From contig JAIGNY010000456.1 in assembly GCA_020152595.1 (NCBI GenBank), positions 392,501 to 456,500 on the forward strand: a stretch of DNA of 64,000 nt, read 5' to 3'. Shown here in pieces: positions 61,301 through 64,000 of the stretch. The position numbers were made by a program, and so were the translations under genes. The DNA is from Chiridota heheva. Lineage: Eukaryota; Echinodermata; Holothuroidea; Apodida; Chiridotidae. Each line of letters opens with the position of its first letter. Position 1 is the first letter of the stretch. The notes beneath the pieces are model-generated. The model made no database searches, was not told where the DNA came from, and was given only the letters and a program-made list of their open reading frames with translations.

Positions 61301-63962
61301 TCAGGTTTTTAGGGATTAGGAGTTCTAGAACCCACTGTTCAGTTTGGTGAGGCTTAACAGCACACCTTGACAGCGGTGGTCAAATTGTGCCACCAGAGAG
61401 GGTCAAACTACATACAAAATTAACTGAAATAGTACAGAGGTCTCACTCACTGTTCAATGTACACCCGGAGTGTATCCAGGAGTTGATTGGAGTACAGCCA
61501 ATGACCATCCTCCGACTTCTTGGTGTAGCCCGGCACCTCCTCCGCGCTTTTATTGAACTTCAAATTTAGACCGATGTGAATCTTCTCGCCTCCCTTTGAG
61601 TCAACATTGGATCTAGAGAAAATAAGAGACATGATAATAATCATGTTTAAAGTAATCTCTGGGTGGGAAAGGGGTGTAATATATTCTGGGGTCTCCAGAG
61701 TATTTGAACATACTTTGCCTGCAAGTAACAGTAAGAAAAATATTCTGAATATTCAAATCAACTTAAATCATTTAGCACGACAGCTTAACCCTTACTCTAC
61801 CATGCGGTGATATTATCGCCGTTTTGGGTGCCCCATCTTTGATCCCGTCTTCCAAGCACATTTTCAAAAAAAGTGCTGGTAGAGTATGGGTTAATAAACC
61901 CGCGACAAGTGGGCCAACTCAAAAATATATGCAGCATGGTCCCGATGGGCGGTCTACTGGATCACTGAGGCAGAACGAGCCTGACTCTGCTGCTCAGAAG
62001 ACAGGGTACCCTTCAATAATCAGCCTGTGCTTGACCCACGCAGCAACATTATCGCTGTTTTGGGTGCCCCATCTTTGACCCCGTCTCCCAAGCGCGTTTA
62101 AAAAACAAAAGGTGCTGGTAGAGTAAGGGCTAACGTCCCCTCCCAAGGACGGTGTGCACCATGCAACCATTGTTACTTTTCTCAACAGCTAAATGAGGAG
62201 TAGGAGCTGCACACGAAATGCTTCCGCTTTGATGTTCGGTGTATCTGTCTGCCTAGACGTGGAAAAATCGAGTTAGAACTGACCGAGCCTTGAACCCGGG
62301 ACCGCTAGCATCTCAGTCATGCGCTCTGTCACTATTCTCCCTACATTTATACCAAGTAGTTATCCGAGACGCATAAACAATAACATTTTGGGAGGCAAAG
62401 CGGGTCTATAAATATTTGAAAAATTCACCAACAAGATGCCCTCAGGTCAAGTCCATCTTTAAAAGCATACCAGAAACATCTTCAAACATGGAACGAGAAA
62501 AAATTCCAAACTAAAGAAAATACCGTATTCGACATAATAACCGCCCAGGCGCTTACGGAAATAGAACTGCACACTTTTTAGGCCTGAAGTTTCTTCCTAA
62601 TAAGTGCCCATGATCAGGGGGAGCGTACAGTGTGCTATTCGAACTGCATTGTCCATATATGTTAACTGTTTCTATACTAGCCTCACAATAGCCACCACAA
62701 AAACATTGTGAGCGTAAGACACAAAATAAGCAAAAAATGTAACAAAACTTAGAAATTTTAAGTCTTCAAATTAATCAAACAATTATGTTTTCAGTTGGGT
62801 GGGCGCTTATAAGAGTAAGGGCGTTTAATACGTCGAATACCGTAATAACAAAATGGAACAATACCAGCCAATTTGTAAATTTACACTTCTTCATTGTGTT
62901 TCAATGTATATACTATTGTTTGGACAAAATAAATTAATGAAACAAAATAATTGAACATCCCTTTCATGTTTCAGGGATTCTTGAACTGAGAAACCAGACT
63001 TACACTGAAGGTTTGGGGCCTCTAAGGAGAAACACACAGCCTGTAATCCTTGAGACAAGATGGGAGGTCATGCACATCTTCTTCGCAAGAATCCCTGATG
63101 GAAAGTATTGCACTCCAAGACGCTATACAATGAAACAGAAAGTCCAAGTAATTTGGAAGAAAACAAATTGCTATACAGTGAAAGAAAAGAAACAATTTAG
63201 AGAAATTTATAAGAAAATTTAACCAAGTGGAAATACGCACTTGATACATACATACATACACCCATACATACATAAATACATACATACATACATTTAACAG
63301 GCTTTCATACTGCGCCATTCTACATAGAGCACAGCGCCACCAGTCAAGTTCTCGAGCTGCCAACGAATCCGTGCAAATGATTTGGGACTTGATTAGGCCA
63401 GAACGGACAGTAAATGAAATCACATTTTCACGCTTTTCTTATCAAAAAGTGTTCAGAGAGTGTTCAAATTTGCATAATCTATAATAACTGAAAAAACATT
63501 AGAGGTTAATTGTGAGGTTGGGTGTTTGGATAGATGAATAATTTACTTTTCTAGTTCACTTGAATGATTAAAAGAATCAAAGATGAACAAAACGCTGAAT
63601 ACAACAGTAATACATGTCACAGCAGGTTCTTGCAGGACAGCAGGAACTAAGTCTTTTGATATGTTAATTAGAAGCTGTGTACTCTTTAAACTTTATTGGC
63701 GGGCACAGCTATAGTCCACTTAGGATGCTACATAATTAGGTACGTGACAGATAGCTGTGGTAAACAAGAGGATAGTGCGTTTATAGTCAGGGATTGGAAT
63801 TCCGCTAACGTGGTTAAAATTAAATTTGTTAAGATGAGTGGGTAGTGGTCATTTTGGTCGAGCTGGGTGTAGTTCTTACCATTCGTCCTTTTCTGTGGCA
63901 TCGGAAGTTTTATTATCAGAGATAGCGGATTTTGTGACAGACAGGTCCAAATATTCAACAGG
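27804..63962 (-). CDS. XRN1: XRN1, 5'-3' exoribonuclease 1, C-terminal part (15 exons, 5' end outside window)
   Basis: XRN1 degrades decapped, 5'-monophosphate mRNA in the cytoplasm and P-bodies. The window holds only the part after the nuclease core. Reading the minus strand, exons lie at about 63880-63962 (probable), 63004-63122, 61451-61612, 58526-58732, 54269-54331, 52728-52860, 49066-49460, 45311-46033, 43947-44112, 40785-41064, 38255-38539, 33468-33618, 32298-32406, 29189-29278 and 27804-28088. All have GT-AG borders. Recognition rests on blocks I recall from vertebrate XRN1: GLNLKFNK, VPGYTKK, KPHLLYR-like (RPHLLYR), LFDRVINVRE, FDEEFPGG, FIPLQVTKK and the terminal LAINFG. They give about 1,083 codons, with a longer low-complexity tail than I recall for the human protein. 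Two exons (58526-58732, 32298-32406) and probably the edge exon are one base out of frame with their neighbours. Identity is secure; the exact edges come from reading splice sites by eye. Confidence 0.93.
28089..28630. other. XRN1 intron, left part
   Basis: Sequence between the last exon and the SINE. AT-rich, nothing recognised. Confidence 0.5.
28631..28912 (-). mobile_element. tRNA-derived SINE in XRN1 intron
   Basis: Inverse orientation relative to 13443-13727 and 282 bp long. It is flanked by the 13-bp duplication ATTTTGTGTATTT (28618-28630 and 28913-28925). The B box GGTTCGATTCC is intact. The clean target duplication indicates a fairly recent insertion. Confidence 0.93.
28994..29030. 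repeat. GAT/AAT microsatellite
   Basis: GATGATGATGATGAT runs into ATAATAATAATAAT. Confidence 0.85.
29189..29278 (-). CDS. XRN1: XRN1 exon: linker before conserved C-terminus
   Basis: This 90-bp, phase-0 exon encodes REEPPPSMTPTKTIPSSLQ and ends ASPQFIPLQ. Together with the next exon it gives FIPLQVTKK, identical to a block I recall in vertebrate XRN1, which makes this small exon secure. The acceptor (TTTGAAG) sits at the edge of a dispersed repeat that fills the upstream intron. The donor is GTTAGT. Confidence 0.92.
29289..29466. repeat. Dispersed repeat abutting an XRN1 splice acceptor
   Basis: Matches 17428-17611 and 25827-26010. It begins about 10 bp from the acceptor of exon 29189-29278, so it supplies the intron's 3' region on the transcript, including the pyrimidine tract area. 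Confidence 0.85.
29467..30170. other. XRN1 intron, mostly unannotated
   Basis: Contains a run of about 12 C (29695-29706) followed by CCCC. Nothing else recognised. Open frames here lack similarity. Confidence 0.45.
30175..30535 (-). pseudogene. LINE 3' end, family A
   Basis: On the minus strand the 3' terminus reads TTGACCCTTGTTGTTGTGGTG, CTGTTAAGTCCTCATCAACA. Upstream sequence (CCTTGCTTTCCCCCTGTACA, CTTCCCAGAGCTTCC) matches the better preserved copy at 56170-56795. Only the last about 360 bp are present. Confidence 0.7.
30923..31445. repeat. CATCCCACCCTGTCCCACATGC minisatellite, locus 1
   Basis: About 22-bp degenerate units (CCATCCCACCCTGTCCCAC). The non-repetitive leader (AATCCC..CCGCTAATAACA, CCTACAGGAAATCATACATG) is shared with 59703-60350, so the two loci are copies of one element. 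Open frames are artefacts. Confidence 0.8.
31601..32162. mobile_element. TTAA-flanked miniature element (AGGAGACATAAA family)
   Basis: The ends AGGAGATATAAAGTCTGA and, inverted, AGGAAACATAAAGTCTGA are flanked by TTAA (31597-31600, 32163-32166). Removing the element and one TTAA restores TATGACTTAACGTGACTTGC, which matches the surrounding tandem unit. TTAA targeting is typical of piggyBac-type transposons. A sister copy lies at 46193-46779. No open frame. Confidence 0.88.
32298..32406 (-). CDS. XRN1: XRN1 exon: rest of dsRBD-like motif, with one-base frame disruption
   Basis: From a TTCACAG acceptor the exon reads FFVVIYLPTGSIVEGQPCF, then in another frame AKGNAVECAAFKALQVM up to a GTAAGT donor. 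Both halves match the vertebrate block CQVKLSNGLLVHGPQC...EAKEKAALFALQQL. One surplus base in the GGCAAAAGG stretch (109 bp, 36 codons plus one) separates the frames. Uncorrected, the next exon would open with a stop. Helix AxxxAAxxAL is the classic second helix of a dsRBD. The donor is copied many times in the adjacent intron, and a 19-bp array begins about 50 bp upstream of the acceptor. Confidence 0.86.
32456..33190. repeat. 19-bp tandem array (ACATGGCACATGATATAGG)
   Basis: About 35 units of 19 bp, with variants in the GGCAC position. Nineteen is not a multiple of three, yet no unit contains a minus-strand stop in any phase, which gives a 215-codon frame (CHVLYHVPCPIS). It is an artefact. 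The array ends about 50 bp before the XRN1 exon at 32298-32406. Confidence 0.93.
33190..33467. other. XRN1 intron, AT-rich
   Basis: Runs of ACAATTACAATGTAATTATA-like AT-rich sequence. No element identified. Confidence 0.4.
33468..33618 (-). CDS. XRN1: XRN1 exon: first helix of a dsRBD-like motif
   Basis: This 151-bp exon enters in phase 2 and leaves in phase 0. After LPMNPIGTASADP it reads MLDKLRAFCASQGRRPPKY. That is the typical first helix of a double-stranded-RNA-binding motif (L..L....g..P.Y). The beta strands and second helix follow in exon 32298-32406. Vertebrate XRN1 has a matching but more degenerate stretch (LSRICSLVGMPQPDF). A SINE lies about 75 bp upstream of its acceptor. Confidence 0.88.
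33694..33945 (-). mobile_element. tRNA-derived SINE next to an XRN1 exon
   Basis: Inverse copy of the SINE family (GAGCCATTAGGCTCATAGAGC, GTGTCTTGCTCAAGGACACA), with the first few letters being the tail end. The head is partly lost and no clean target duplication is seen. It lies about 75 bp upstream of the acceptor of exon 33468-33618. Confidence 0.85.
33946..35243. other. XRN1 intron with old dispersed repeats
   Basis: At 34480-34625 a stretch (GAATATTAATGAAACACATT, AAGTGACCTTGCAGTGTAAA) resembles 55150-55310. At 34670-34790 GCCAACTAAGTTGGAGTAGG, a GTTTGTTTGTTTGT run and GATATCTCAAGAACTGATGA form a dispersed repeat type common in marine animals. The rest is unrecognised. Confidence 0.4.
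35244..35332. repeat. G-rich purine tract
   Basis: Nearly pure G with single or double A (GGGGGAAGGGGGGGAAGG type), about 90 bp. It is G-quadruplex capable on the + strand; the XRN1 transcript carries the C-rich complement. Confidence 0.9.
35395..35505. repeat. GTAGTTTTGTATTGTAAAGAAAAT short tandem repeat
   Basis: About four units of 24-25 bp (GTAGTTTTGTATTGTAAAGA). Confidence 0.8.
35628..37228. mobile_element. hAT-type element (outer), interrupted by another hAT element
   Basis: The ends TAGTGCTGTCAT and, inverted, TAGTGCTGTCACGACATGG are flanked by near-identical 8-mers ATATTGTT (35620-35627) and ATATTGCT (37229-37236). Next to the ends are ATCGTGATAT-type words. Without the insertion at 35640-36693 the element is about 540 bp. 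No transposase frame. A related fragment is at 44638-44760. Confidence 0.8.
35640..36693. mobile_element. hAT-type element (inner)
   Basis: Termini TAGAGCTGTGATCGTTTAG and, inverted, TAGAGCTGTGACCGTTTAG are followed by shared GTGTACACG words. The flanking 8-bp duplication GCTGTCAT is perfect (35632-35639, 36694-36701). The body is 1054 bp and shows no long transposase frame. It lies inside the outer element, so it is the younger. Confidence 0.9.
37229..37805. other. XRN1 intron, nothing recognised
   Basis: Mixed-composition sequence without identified features. Confidence 0.4.
37806..38145. repeat. Array of AGGATTAG-family terminal repeats
   Basis: One inverted unit is followed by three direct units of about 110 bp (CCTTTAATGGAATAAGATTT ... 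AAGTCCTCTTTCATATAAGA ... CCCTGAACTAATCCTTTAA). It ends about 110 bp from exon 38255-38539. Confidence 0.8.
38255..38539 (-). CDS. XRN1: XRN1 exon: Pro/Gln/His-rich tail
   Basis: This 285-bp exon has phase 2 on both sides. It encodes FMTPGQFYQPPPRGPLPFP, NQHQHLQPHSVQQQRPQ and HPSQRGPYGMQQGGRNMP. It continues the proline/glutamine-rich tail of the previous exon. The CTCCACAG acceptor and GTAAGA donor are clear and the frame is open throughout. No catalytic or structured domain is visible. Confidence 0.88.
38640..38935. mobile_element. Relative of the CTCACACC-end miniature element
   Basis: Carries CAGTGTTCACACTACTTTTC at the left, AATGGGCCAAATTTGGC inside and AACTTAATGTGAACATTAAA at the right. 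Comparable to 13870-14175 in inverse orientation. Confidence 0.55.
39345..39619. repeat. Tandem repeat, units 66-90 bp
   Basis: Four copies of CTGGATTATTCAGAGAACAG ... AAACAAGAGATGTTA. Copies 2-4 differ by presence of GAGTGACAGCAAGCT, so unit length alternates. Confidence 0.88.
39972..40178. mobile_element. Short hAT-type miniature element
   Basis: The ends CAGGGCCATCGAGAGAGGGG and, inverted, CAGGGCCGTTGAGAGCCAGG are flanked by GTCGCGAT (39964-39971) and GTCGTGAT (40179-40186), seven of eight matching. Length 207 bp with an internal T22 tract. The terminal CAGGGCC is shared with 902-1273. Confidence 0.88.
40297..40682. repeat. 20-bp tandem array (CATGGATTATAGCATATTTT)
   Basis: About 19 units. 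Variants include CATGGTCTATAGCATATTTT, intermediate to the inverse of the unit at 14555-14785. It lies in the XRN1 intron about 100 bp past the donor of exon 40785-41064. Confidence 0.92.
40785..41064 (-). CDS. XRN1: XRN1 exon: Ser/Pro/Gln-rich tail
   Basis: The exon is 280 bp, enters in phase 1 and leaves in phase 2. It encodes ESAKSPNSSSRTSQTNPSS followed by a Pro/Gly/Gln-rich run (PHPSLYGMPAKLPNQSFPF, RGPNQYGPQPSAFHP). It is low complexity and probably disordered. Proline-rich tails of fly Xrn1 bind the EVH1 domain of DCP1; whether this one does is untested inference. The splice sites are a TTTACAG acceptor and a GTATGT donor. Confidence 0.88.
41242..42557. mobile_element. AGGATTAG-family element with nested insertion and amplified right end
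   Basis: The left end TTAA AGGATTAGTTCAGTG is at 41238. The interior matches 48373-48933 (GTAGTAAGTCTACTATGGAA, CACAAATGATACCAAACTTT). The right terminal repeat is repeated in tandem about five times (42065-42557, unit about 110 bp). A second TTAA element (41324-41673) sits inside the left arm. Confidence 0.85.
41324..41673. mobile_element. TTAA element of the CCTTACTCTACC family
   Basis: Ends GCCTTACTCTACCAC and, inverted, GCCTTACTCTGCCAGCAC with TTAA at both sides (41320-41323, 41674-41677). The interior has ATTATCGCCGTTTTGGGTGC twice and ATATGCAGCATGGTCCCGG. Relatives: 47685-48023, 48235-48368, 61789-62129. No coding frame. Confidence 0.87.
42558..43946. other. XRN1 intron; dispersed repeat at 42790-43165
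   Basis: The part 42790-43165 is shared with 14865-15140 (CCCCAGATGAATGACCTATT). Within it the AGTAGCTAGTTGCTA segment recurs in tandem near 43075. The remainder is unrecognised. Confidence 0.5.
43947..44112 (-). CDS. XRN1: XRN1 exon: short helical motif in tail
   Basis: This 166-bp exon enters in phase 0 and leaves in phase 1. It encodes RDTEKLCEILNLSHILESF, then an acidic linker (QDADDSDDRNP) and ISLQEIMG. The pattern of two short hydrophobic helices in a disordered tail looks like a docking motif. The vertebrate tail has a comparable MLKEILKI element, but the match is weak. The acceptor TTCGCAG and the donor GTGAGT are good. Confidence 0.88.
44638..44760. repeat. Fragment related to the outer hAT element
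   Basis: CAGTCACGATATGGGTAAAT and a run of ATATATCACCATATCGTGAT words resemble the ends of 35628-37228. No target duplication was found. Confidence 0.4.
44879..45052 (+). mobile_element. Second tRNA-derived SINE family
   Basis: The head has GTGGTGTAGTGGTTAGTGC (A box) and CCCGGGTTCGTATCCCGG, a perfect T-arm and B box. The acceptor and anticodon arms do not pair, so it is not a tRNA gene. The tail has GACGTTAAACC then CTATGCTATGCTA. The whole is about 174 bp. Confidence 0.82.
45311..46033 (-). CDS. XRN1: XRN1 exon: long Ser/Asn-rich disordered tail
   Basis: This is the largest exon (723 bp, phase 0 to 0). It has a TTAGCAG acceptor and a GTAAGG donor. It starts RGESNSSQGVPSFAS and is rich in Ser, Asn, Asp and Glu, so it is predicted disordered. 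One anchor is recognisable: DDFANLWKTLQ, matching DEFCNIWQSLQ in vertebrate XRN1. Acidic clusters (DFSVEDDWDQYSS, DDFEDEEERF) follow. Its role may be partner binding in decay complexes, but no known motif can be named with confidence. Confidence 0.92.
46193..46779. mobile_element. TTAA-flanked miniature element (AGGAGACATAAA family)
   Basis: Sister of 31601-32162. It shares AACACAGCAAGTCAAAATCT, GGCTGATGACATCATAATCT and GGCAGCTCCCATGGTACTAT. TTAA at 46189-46192 and 46780-46783. Confidence 0.88.
46805..47372. mobile_element. Palindromic TTAA miniature element (AGGAATATTCC family)
   Basis: Starts after TTAA (46801-46804). The left GAAACAGATTGGTGAAAG, TCATCATTATGATGTCATCA and GCACTTCCTGAGC recur inverted on the right. 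The arms are about 250 bp. The right outer end is eroded. Relatives of one arm are at 34480-34625 and 55150-55310. Confidence 0.75.
47685..48023. mobile_element. TTAA element of the CCTTACTCTACC family
   Basis: Inverse relative of 41324-41673, with TTAA at 47681-47684 and 48024-48027. A G10 run lies inside. Confidence 0.82.
48235..48368. mobile_element. Short TTAA element of the CCTTACTCTACC family
   Basis: TTAA at 48231-48234 and 48369-48372. Only the hairpin ends remain (CACTCTACCAGCAC ... GCATGGTAGAGTAAGGG). Its right TTAA is also the left TTAA of the next element. Confidence 0.82.
48373..48933. mobile_element. TTAA element of the AGGATTAG family, best whole copy
   Basis: Terminal repeats of about 110-150 bp (AGGATTACTTCAGTGGTCAA ... 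AGAGGACTTCAAAAGAAACA, mirrored at the right) with TTAA at 48369-48372 and 48934-48937. The right part lacks the ACTGAACTAAT portion, so it has a small deletion. No coding frame. Fragments of this family occur about ten times in the window. Confidence 0.85.
49066..49460 (-). CDS. XRN1: XRN1 exon: SH3-like domain, second half, and start of tail
   Basis: This 395-bp exon reads LLDMLYDVVFDEEFPGG, LRCSGTRGYRMP and LINISYG, matching LFEVLFDEEFPGGLTIRCSPGRGYRLP..LVNLSHG of vertebrates. It completes the SH3-like domain. It then runs into a less conserved, Ser/His/Gln/Arg-rich stretch (QADFFPFSHPALYPT, GRNERGRQTGRRED). It enters in phase 1 and leaves in phase 0 at a GTAAGA donor. The strong conservation stops inside this exon, where the structured part of XRN1 ends. 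Confidence 0.95.
49565..50440. repeat. Tandem array, unit about 60-80 bp
   Basis: About 12 copies of ATTGACCATTCTAAAGGCAT, CAATTTGAAAATTATATTTA, TTTTCAAAATCAAATGGTTA. A higher-order repeat is visible: three consecutive units (49640-49780) recur at 49880-50040. Confidence 0.9.
50986..51535 (-). pseudogene. LINE 3' end, family A
   Basis: The minus strand carries IGHTHLTHSHL-like coding remnants, then CAGAGCTTCCTTTGCC and the 3' terminus TTGACCCTTGCTGTTGTGGTG, ending in a TTTGTTTG-type tail. Frame shifts are present. Same family as 56170-56795. Confidence 0.72.
51937..52364. repeat. 41-bp tandem array
   Basis: About 10 units of AAATGATATCCTCTGTATAC, ACACAACCAGCCCCTCCAATC. One unit has an internal partial duplication (CAGTATACACACAAC near 52045). 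Confidence 0.93.
52426..52473. repeat. (TA)n microsatellite
   Basis: About 24 TA units in the XRN1 intron. Confidence 0.95.
52728..52860 (-). CDS. XRN1: XRN1 exon: SH3-like domain, first half
   Basis: The exon is 133 bp, enters in phase 0 and leaves in phase 1. It encodes PDPEAEYELFDRVINVRE then GYTVPFGLKGVVIGI. Vertebrate XRN1 carries LFDRVVNVRENFSVP.GLRGTIIGI here, so assignment is near certain. In known Xrn1 structures this is the SH3-like domain packed against the nuclease. The acceptor is TTTTCAG and the donor GTAAAT. Confidence 0.96.
52988..53845 (+). mobile_element. tRNA-derived SINE expanded by an internal minisatellite
   Basis: The head GTAGCTCAATGGTGGAGC (A box) and GGTCCAGGGTTCCATTCC (B box), and the body TGCTCCAGTCAAATCAGCTG, lead into the array at 53139-53744. 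The normal SINE end resumes after it (CAGGGGGAATCAAGTGCTCT, GATAAGCACTGGC, GGCTCACCGATTGGATGG). A normal family member is about 285 bp; this one is about 860 bp. Confidence 0.85.
53139..53744. repeat. 45-bp minisatellite born inside a SINE
   Basis: About 13 units of GAGTTAGCTTGCGACAGATT, GGGTGTCCTGTCCCAGTTTTC, TAGG (split here). The unit corresponds to the SINE segment GGGAGATAATCTGTGATGGA, CTGGCGTCCTACCCAGG. The 45-bp length keeps all frames open on both strands. Confidence 0.93.
54269..54331 (-). CDS. XRN1: XRN1 exon: entry to SH3-like domain
   Basis: This 63-bp, phase-0 exon has a GTCACAG acceptor and a GTGAGT donor. It encodes VNARTGRKKMKLAVRPHLLYR. The vertebrate counterpart is recalled as ...KKVRVTVKPHLLYR. 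It links the coiled IEEEVRK region to the SH3-like domain. It is small and lies alone between large introns, but motif, phase and splice sites agree. Confidence 0.93.
54446..54532 (+). pseudogene. tRNA-Ser/Leu-like pseudogene
   Basis: GTGGCCGAATGGTTAAGGC is a perfect class II tRNA D-arm/A box. The anticodon stem does not pair, and the B box is AAGTTCAAATTTC, degenerate. No terminator T-run follows at the right place. A relic or SINE head, not a working tRNA. Confidence 0.5.
55309..55930 (+). pseudogene. LINE fragment, family B: reverse transcriptase C-terminal region
   Basis: The + strand reads KFRYLGAIVSLQGGGEEDI, LNKIWKSSTFSIYTKIRLF, KSVLLYGCKTWRV, RRRWIGHV-like (KRRWRWIGHVMHM) and TWKPEG. 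Then, one frame over, VGRPRTTWRRTVEKERN to WAKRPKETR and a stop. These blocks are the conserved end of a non-LTR retrotransposon ORF2. It is 5'-truncated, with one frameshift near 55755, and ends in AGGTGAGGTGAGG. It is flanked by the 9-bp duplication GTAAAATGT (55300-55308, 55931-55939). Confidence 0.92.
56165..56795 (-). pseudogene. LINE 3' end, family A, best copy
   Basis: The minus strand is open for about 135 codons: WQTSWDSQIDNKLH, IQPTILIKPTIHI, RLRIGHTHLTHSHL, CNNCHCTLTVHHVLLAC. This is the zinc-knuckle-like C-terminus typical of a non-LTR family whose ORF2 ends in an RNase H region. The 3' UTR ends CGTTAAGCCCTCATCAAACA followed by AACAAAC. It is 5'-truncated. Confidence 0.88.
56990..57893. 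repeat. Three tandem units of about 300 bp
   Basis: Each unit has TTAAGCCCCGCCCACT-like, CATATTAATGAAAT, ACCAAATATGAAACAAAC, GCCCTGCCTACTCATTAATA and TTCTTGAGATACTGTGTTTA. The units are clearly diverged, so the array is old. Confidence 0.85.
58274..58350. repeat. (AT)n microsatellite
   Basis: About 38 AT units with one interruption (ATATACATATATA). Confidence 0.95.
58526..58732 (-). CDS. XRN1: XRN1 exon with one-base frame disruption
   Basis: The exon starts FPEVFRAMSKFS and continues VYYEQQLFGD to LQDWLA, matching the FPE(L/V)F and (F/Y)YE block of XRN1. After LQDWLA the similarity jumps to another frame, reading GHSGLWQSDEDEERAKM and then IEEEVRK, which matches the IEEEVEK block before KPHLLYR. 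The switch lies in the CTGGCCAC stretch and one extra G would join the frames. Without it the exon leaves in the wrong phase and the next exon opens with a stop. The exon is 207 bp with a CCTCAG acceptor and a GTGAGC donor. It is either a base-call error in a G-run or a real mutation. Confidence 0.88.
58765..58860 (-). pseudogene. LINE 3' terminus, family A
   Basis: Only the last about 95 bp remain (CGTTAAGCTCCATCAAACAA on the minus strand, followed by AACAAACAAAC). Another very short remnant is near 61345-61400. Confidence 0.65.
58861..59700. other. XRN1 intron, nothing recognised
   Basis: AT-rich sequence. CATGGTTTTTAGTATATTTT near 59410 resembles a single unit of the 20-bp satellite at 40297-40682. 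Confidence 0.4.
59703..60350. repeat. CATCCCACCCTGTCCCACATGC minisatellite, locus 2
   Basis: Shares its leader (CCGCTAATAACATGCTGTCC, CCTACAGGAAATCATACATG, ACCCATATGCCATCACACCT) and repeat unit with 30923-31445. It then continues into a CATTCACCTACCATC array (60425-60600). Confidence 0.82.
60425..60600. repeat. CATTCACCTACCATCC repeat
   Basis: About nine degenerate 15-20-bp units, continuing the previous minisatellite with a changed unit. Confidence 0.75.
61451..61612 (-). CDS. XRN1: XRN1 exon: winged-helix domain, first part
   Basis: This 162-bp exon has a TCTCTAG acceptor and a GTGAGT donor, with phase 2 on both sides. It encodes IHIGLNLKFNK, VPGYTKK and DGHWLYSNQLLDTLRVYIE. In known XRN1 proteins this block (GLNLKFNK...VPGYT.K...W.Y....LL..Y.E) is the winged-helix domain. 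It is one of the strongest recognition points for the gene. The split Gln codon links it to the following exon. Confidence 0.93.
61789..62129. mobile_element. TTAA element of the CCTTACTCTACC family
   Basis: Left TTAA at 61785-61788; the right site has drifted to CTAA. Same layout as 41324-41673: two hairpin modules around ATATGCAGCATGGTCCCG. Confidence 0.82.
62268..62340 (-). pseudogene. tRNA-like sequence (SINE head)
   Basis: The minus strand has AATAGTGACAGAGCGCATGA and CGGTCCCGGGTTCAAGGC, A- and B-box-like at tRNA spacing. The T stem does not close. Probably a SINE head. Confidence 0.4.
62521..62844. mobile_element. Miniature element with TACCGTATTCGAC ends
   Basis: The left TACCGTATTCGACATAATAA and the inverted right TACGGTATTCGACGTATTAA match at about 22 of 26 positions. 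Followed by CGCCC-type words on both ends. Length 324 bp, non-coding. It is the intact reference for the split copy at 55055-58208. Confidence 0.82.
63004..63122 (-). CDS. XRN1: XRN1 exon: barrel/KOW-region segment
   Basis: The acceptor is ...GTATAG and the donor is GTAAGT; the exon is 119 bp, entering in phase 0 and leaving in phase 2. It reads LGVQYFPSG then MTSHLVSRITGCVF. This resembles the block that precedes GLNLKFNK in vertebrate XRN1 (recalled as ...SHFVGRITGSIF...). The last two bases join the first base of the next exon to give Val, keeping the frame. The segment should belong to the Tudor/KOW-like domains that support the nuclease core, which is inference from known Xrn1 structures. 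Confidence 0.8.
63244..63294. repeat. (CATA)n microsatellite
   Basis: About 12 CATA/TACA units in the XRN1 intron. Confidence 0.9.
63295..63879. other. XRN1 intron, nothing recognised
   Basis: The stretch 63300-63420 has a higher GC content (GCGCCATTCTACATAGAGCA) and may be a dispersed repeat end. A missed small XRN1 exon could lie here, given the phase mismatch of the flanking exons. Confidence 0.35.
63880..63962 (-). CDS. XRN1: XRN1 probable exon at window edge
   Basis: The minus strand reads PVEYLDLSV...TEKDE after a TAG acceptor and ends at a GTAAG donor. An in-frame stop lies just upstream of the acceptor, so the frame starts cleanly there. The exon enters in phase 0 and leaves in phase 2, while the next exon (63004-63122) needs phase 0. 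Either a small exon is missed in the 757-bp intron, or one base is missing near the G-run at the donor. I do not firmly recognise this stretch in other XRN1 proteins. It is assigned by position, open frame and splice signals. Confidence 0.45.
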
Positions 63963-64000
63963 CTATCCAAGTAATTCCTCTTTAAGATGGACGGTTTAGT

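Noticed and set aside
63013-63222. Plus-strand frame MGPLRRNTQPVILE at the right end
   Set aside because: It is the antisense shadow of the XRN1 exon at 63004-63122.
27804-63962. XRN1 as a pseudogene
   Set aside because: Introns, splice sites and phases are kept over 15 exons. The few one-base mismatches have opposite signs and sit in homopolymers, which fits base-call error better.

Overview
The window is nuclear DNA of an animal, most likely a deuterostome marine invertebrate. An echinoderm is my best guess, from the AT-rich, repeat-dense composition, the recurring TAACGTTAG-type words and the tRNA-derived SINE type. The species cannot be fixed from sequence alone. There are no operons, CRISPR arrays, rRNA genes or convincing functional tRNA genes.

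Only one protein gene is supported: the 3' part of XRN1, the cytoplasmic 5'-3' exoribonuclease. It runs on the minus strand from the right edge (about 63,962) to a stop codon at 27,804. I place 14 exons with GT-AG borders and matching protein similarity, plus one probable exon at the edge. They encode the region after the nuclease core: a piece of the barrel/KOW-type domains, the winged helix, the SH3-like domain (LFDRVINVRE ... FDEEFPGG), a long Ser/Pro/Gln-rich tail, a divergent double-stranded-RNA-binding motif split over two exons, and the conserved basic C-terminus (QVTKK ... LAINFG). The catalytic N-terminus lies beyond the window. Intron phases agree at nearly every junction. Two exons, and probably a third, are off by one base, which looks more like base-call errors than gene death.

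From 1 to about 27.7 kb I see no gene. This part is intergenic: a foldback element carrying a hAT insertion (0.67-1.96 kb), an internally repetitive element (4.4-6.0 kb), LINE and simple-repeat debris (6.4-10.8 kb), then an 8.4-kb direct tandem duplication (10,844-19,290 and 19,291-27,686) ending about 120 bp from the XRN1 stop codon. The copies are nearly identical, so this is either a recent duplication or an assembly artefact from two haplotypes.

The XRN1 introns (28-64 kb) are filled with transposon fossils and tandem arrays. There are nested hAT elements with 8-bp target duplications, several families of TTAA-flanked (piggyBac-like) miniature elements, tRNA-derived SINEs with clean target duplications, two LINE families, and arrays with units from 2 to about 300 bp. 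The most unusual signals are a tandem repeat whose unit starts with a copy of an XRN1 exon end plus its splice donor, a minisatellite that grew inside a SINE, and stacked nested insertions whose empty sites can be read directly.
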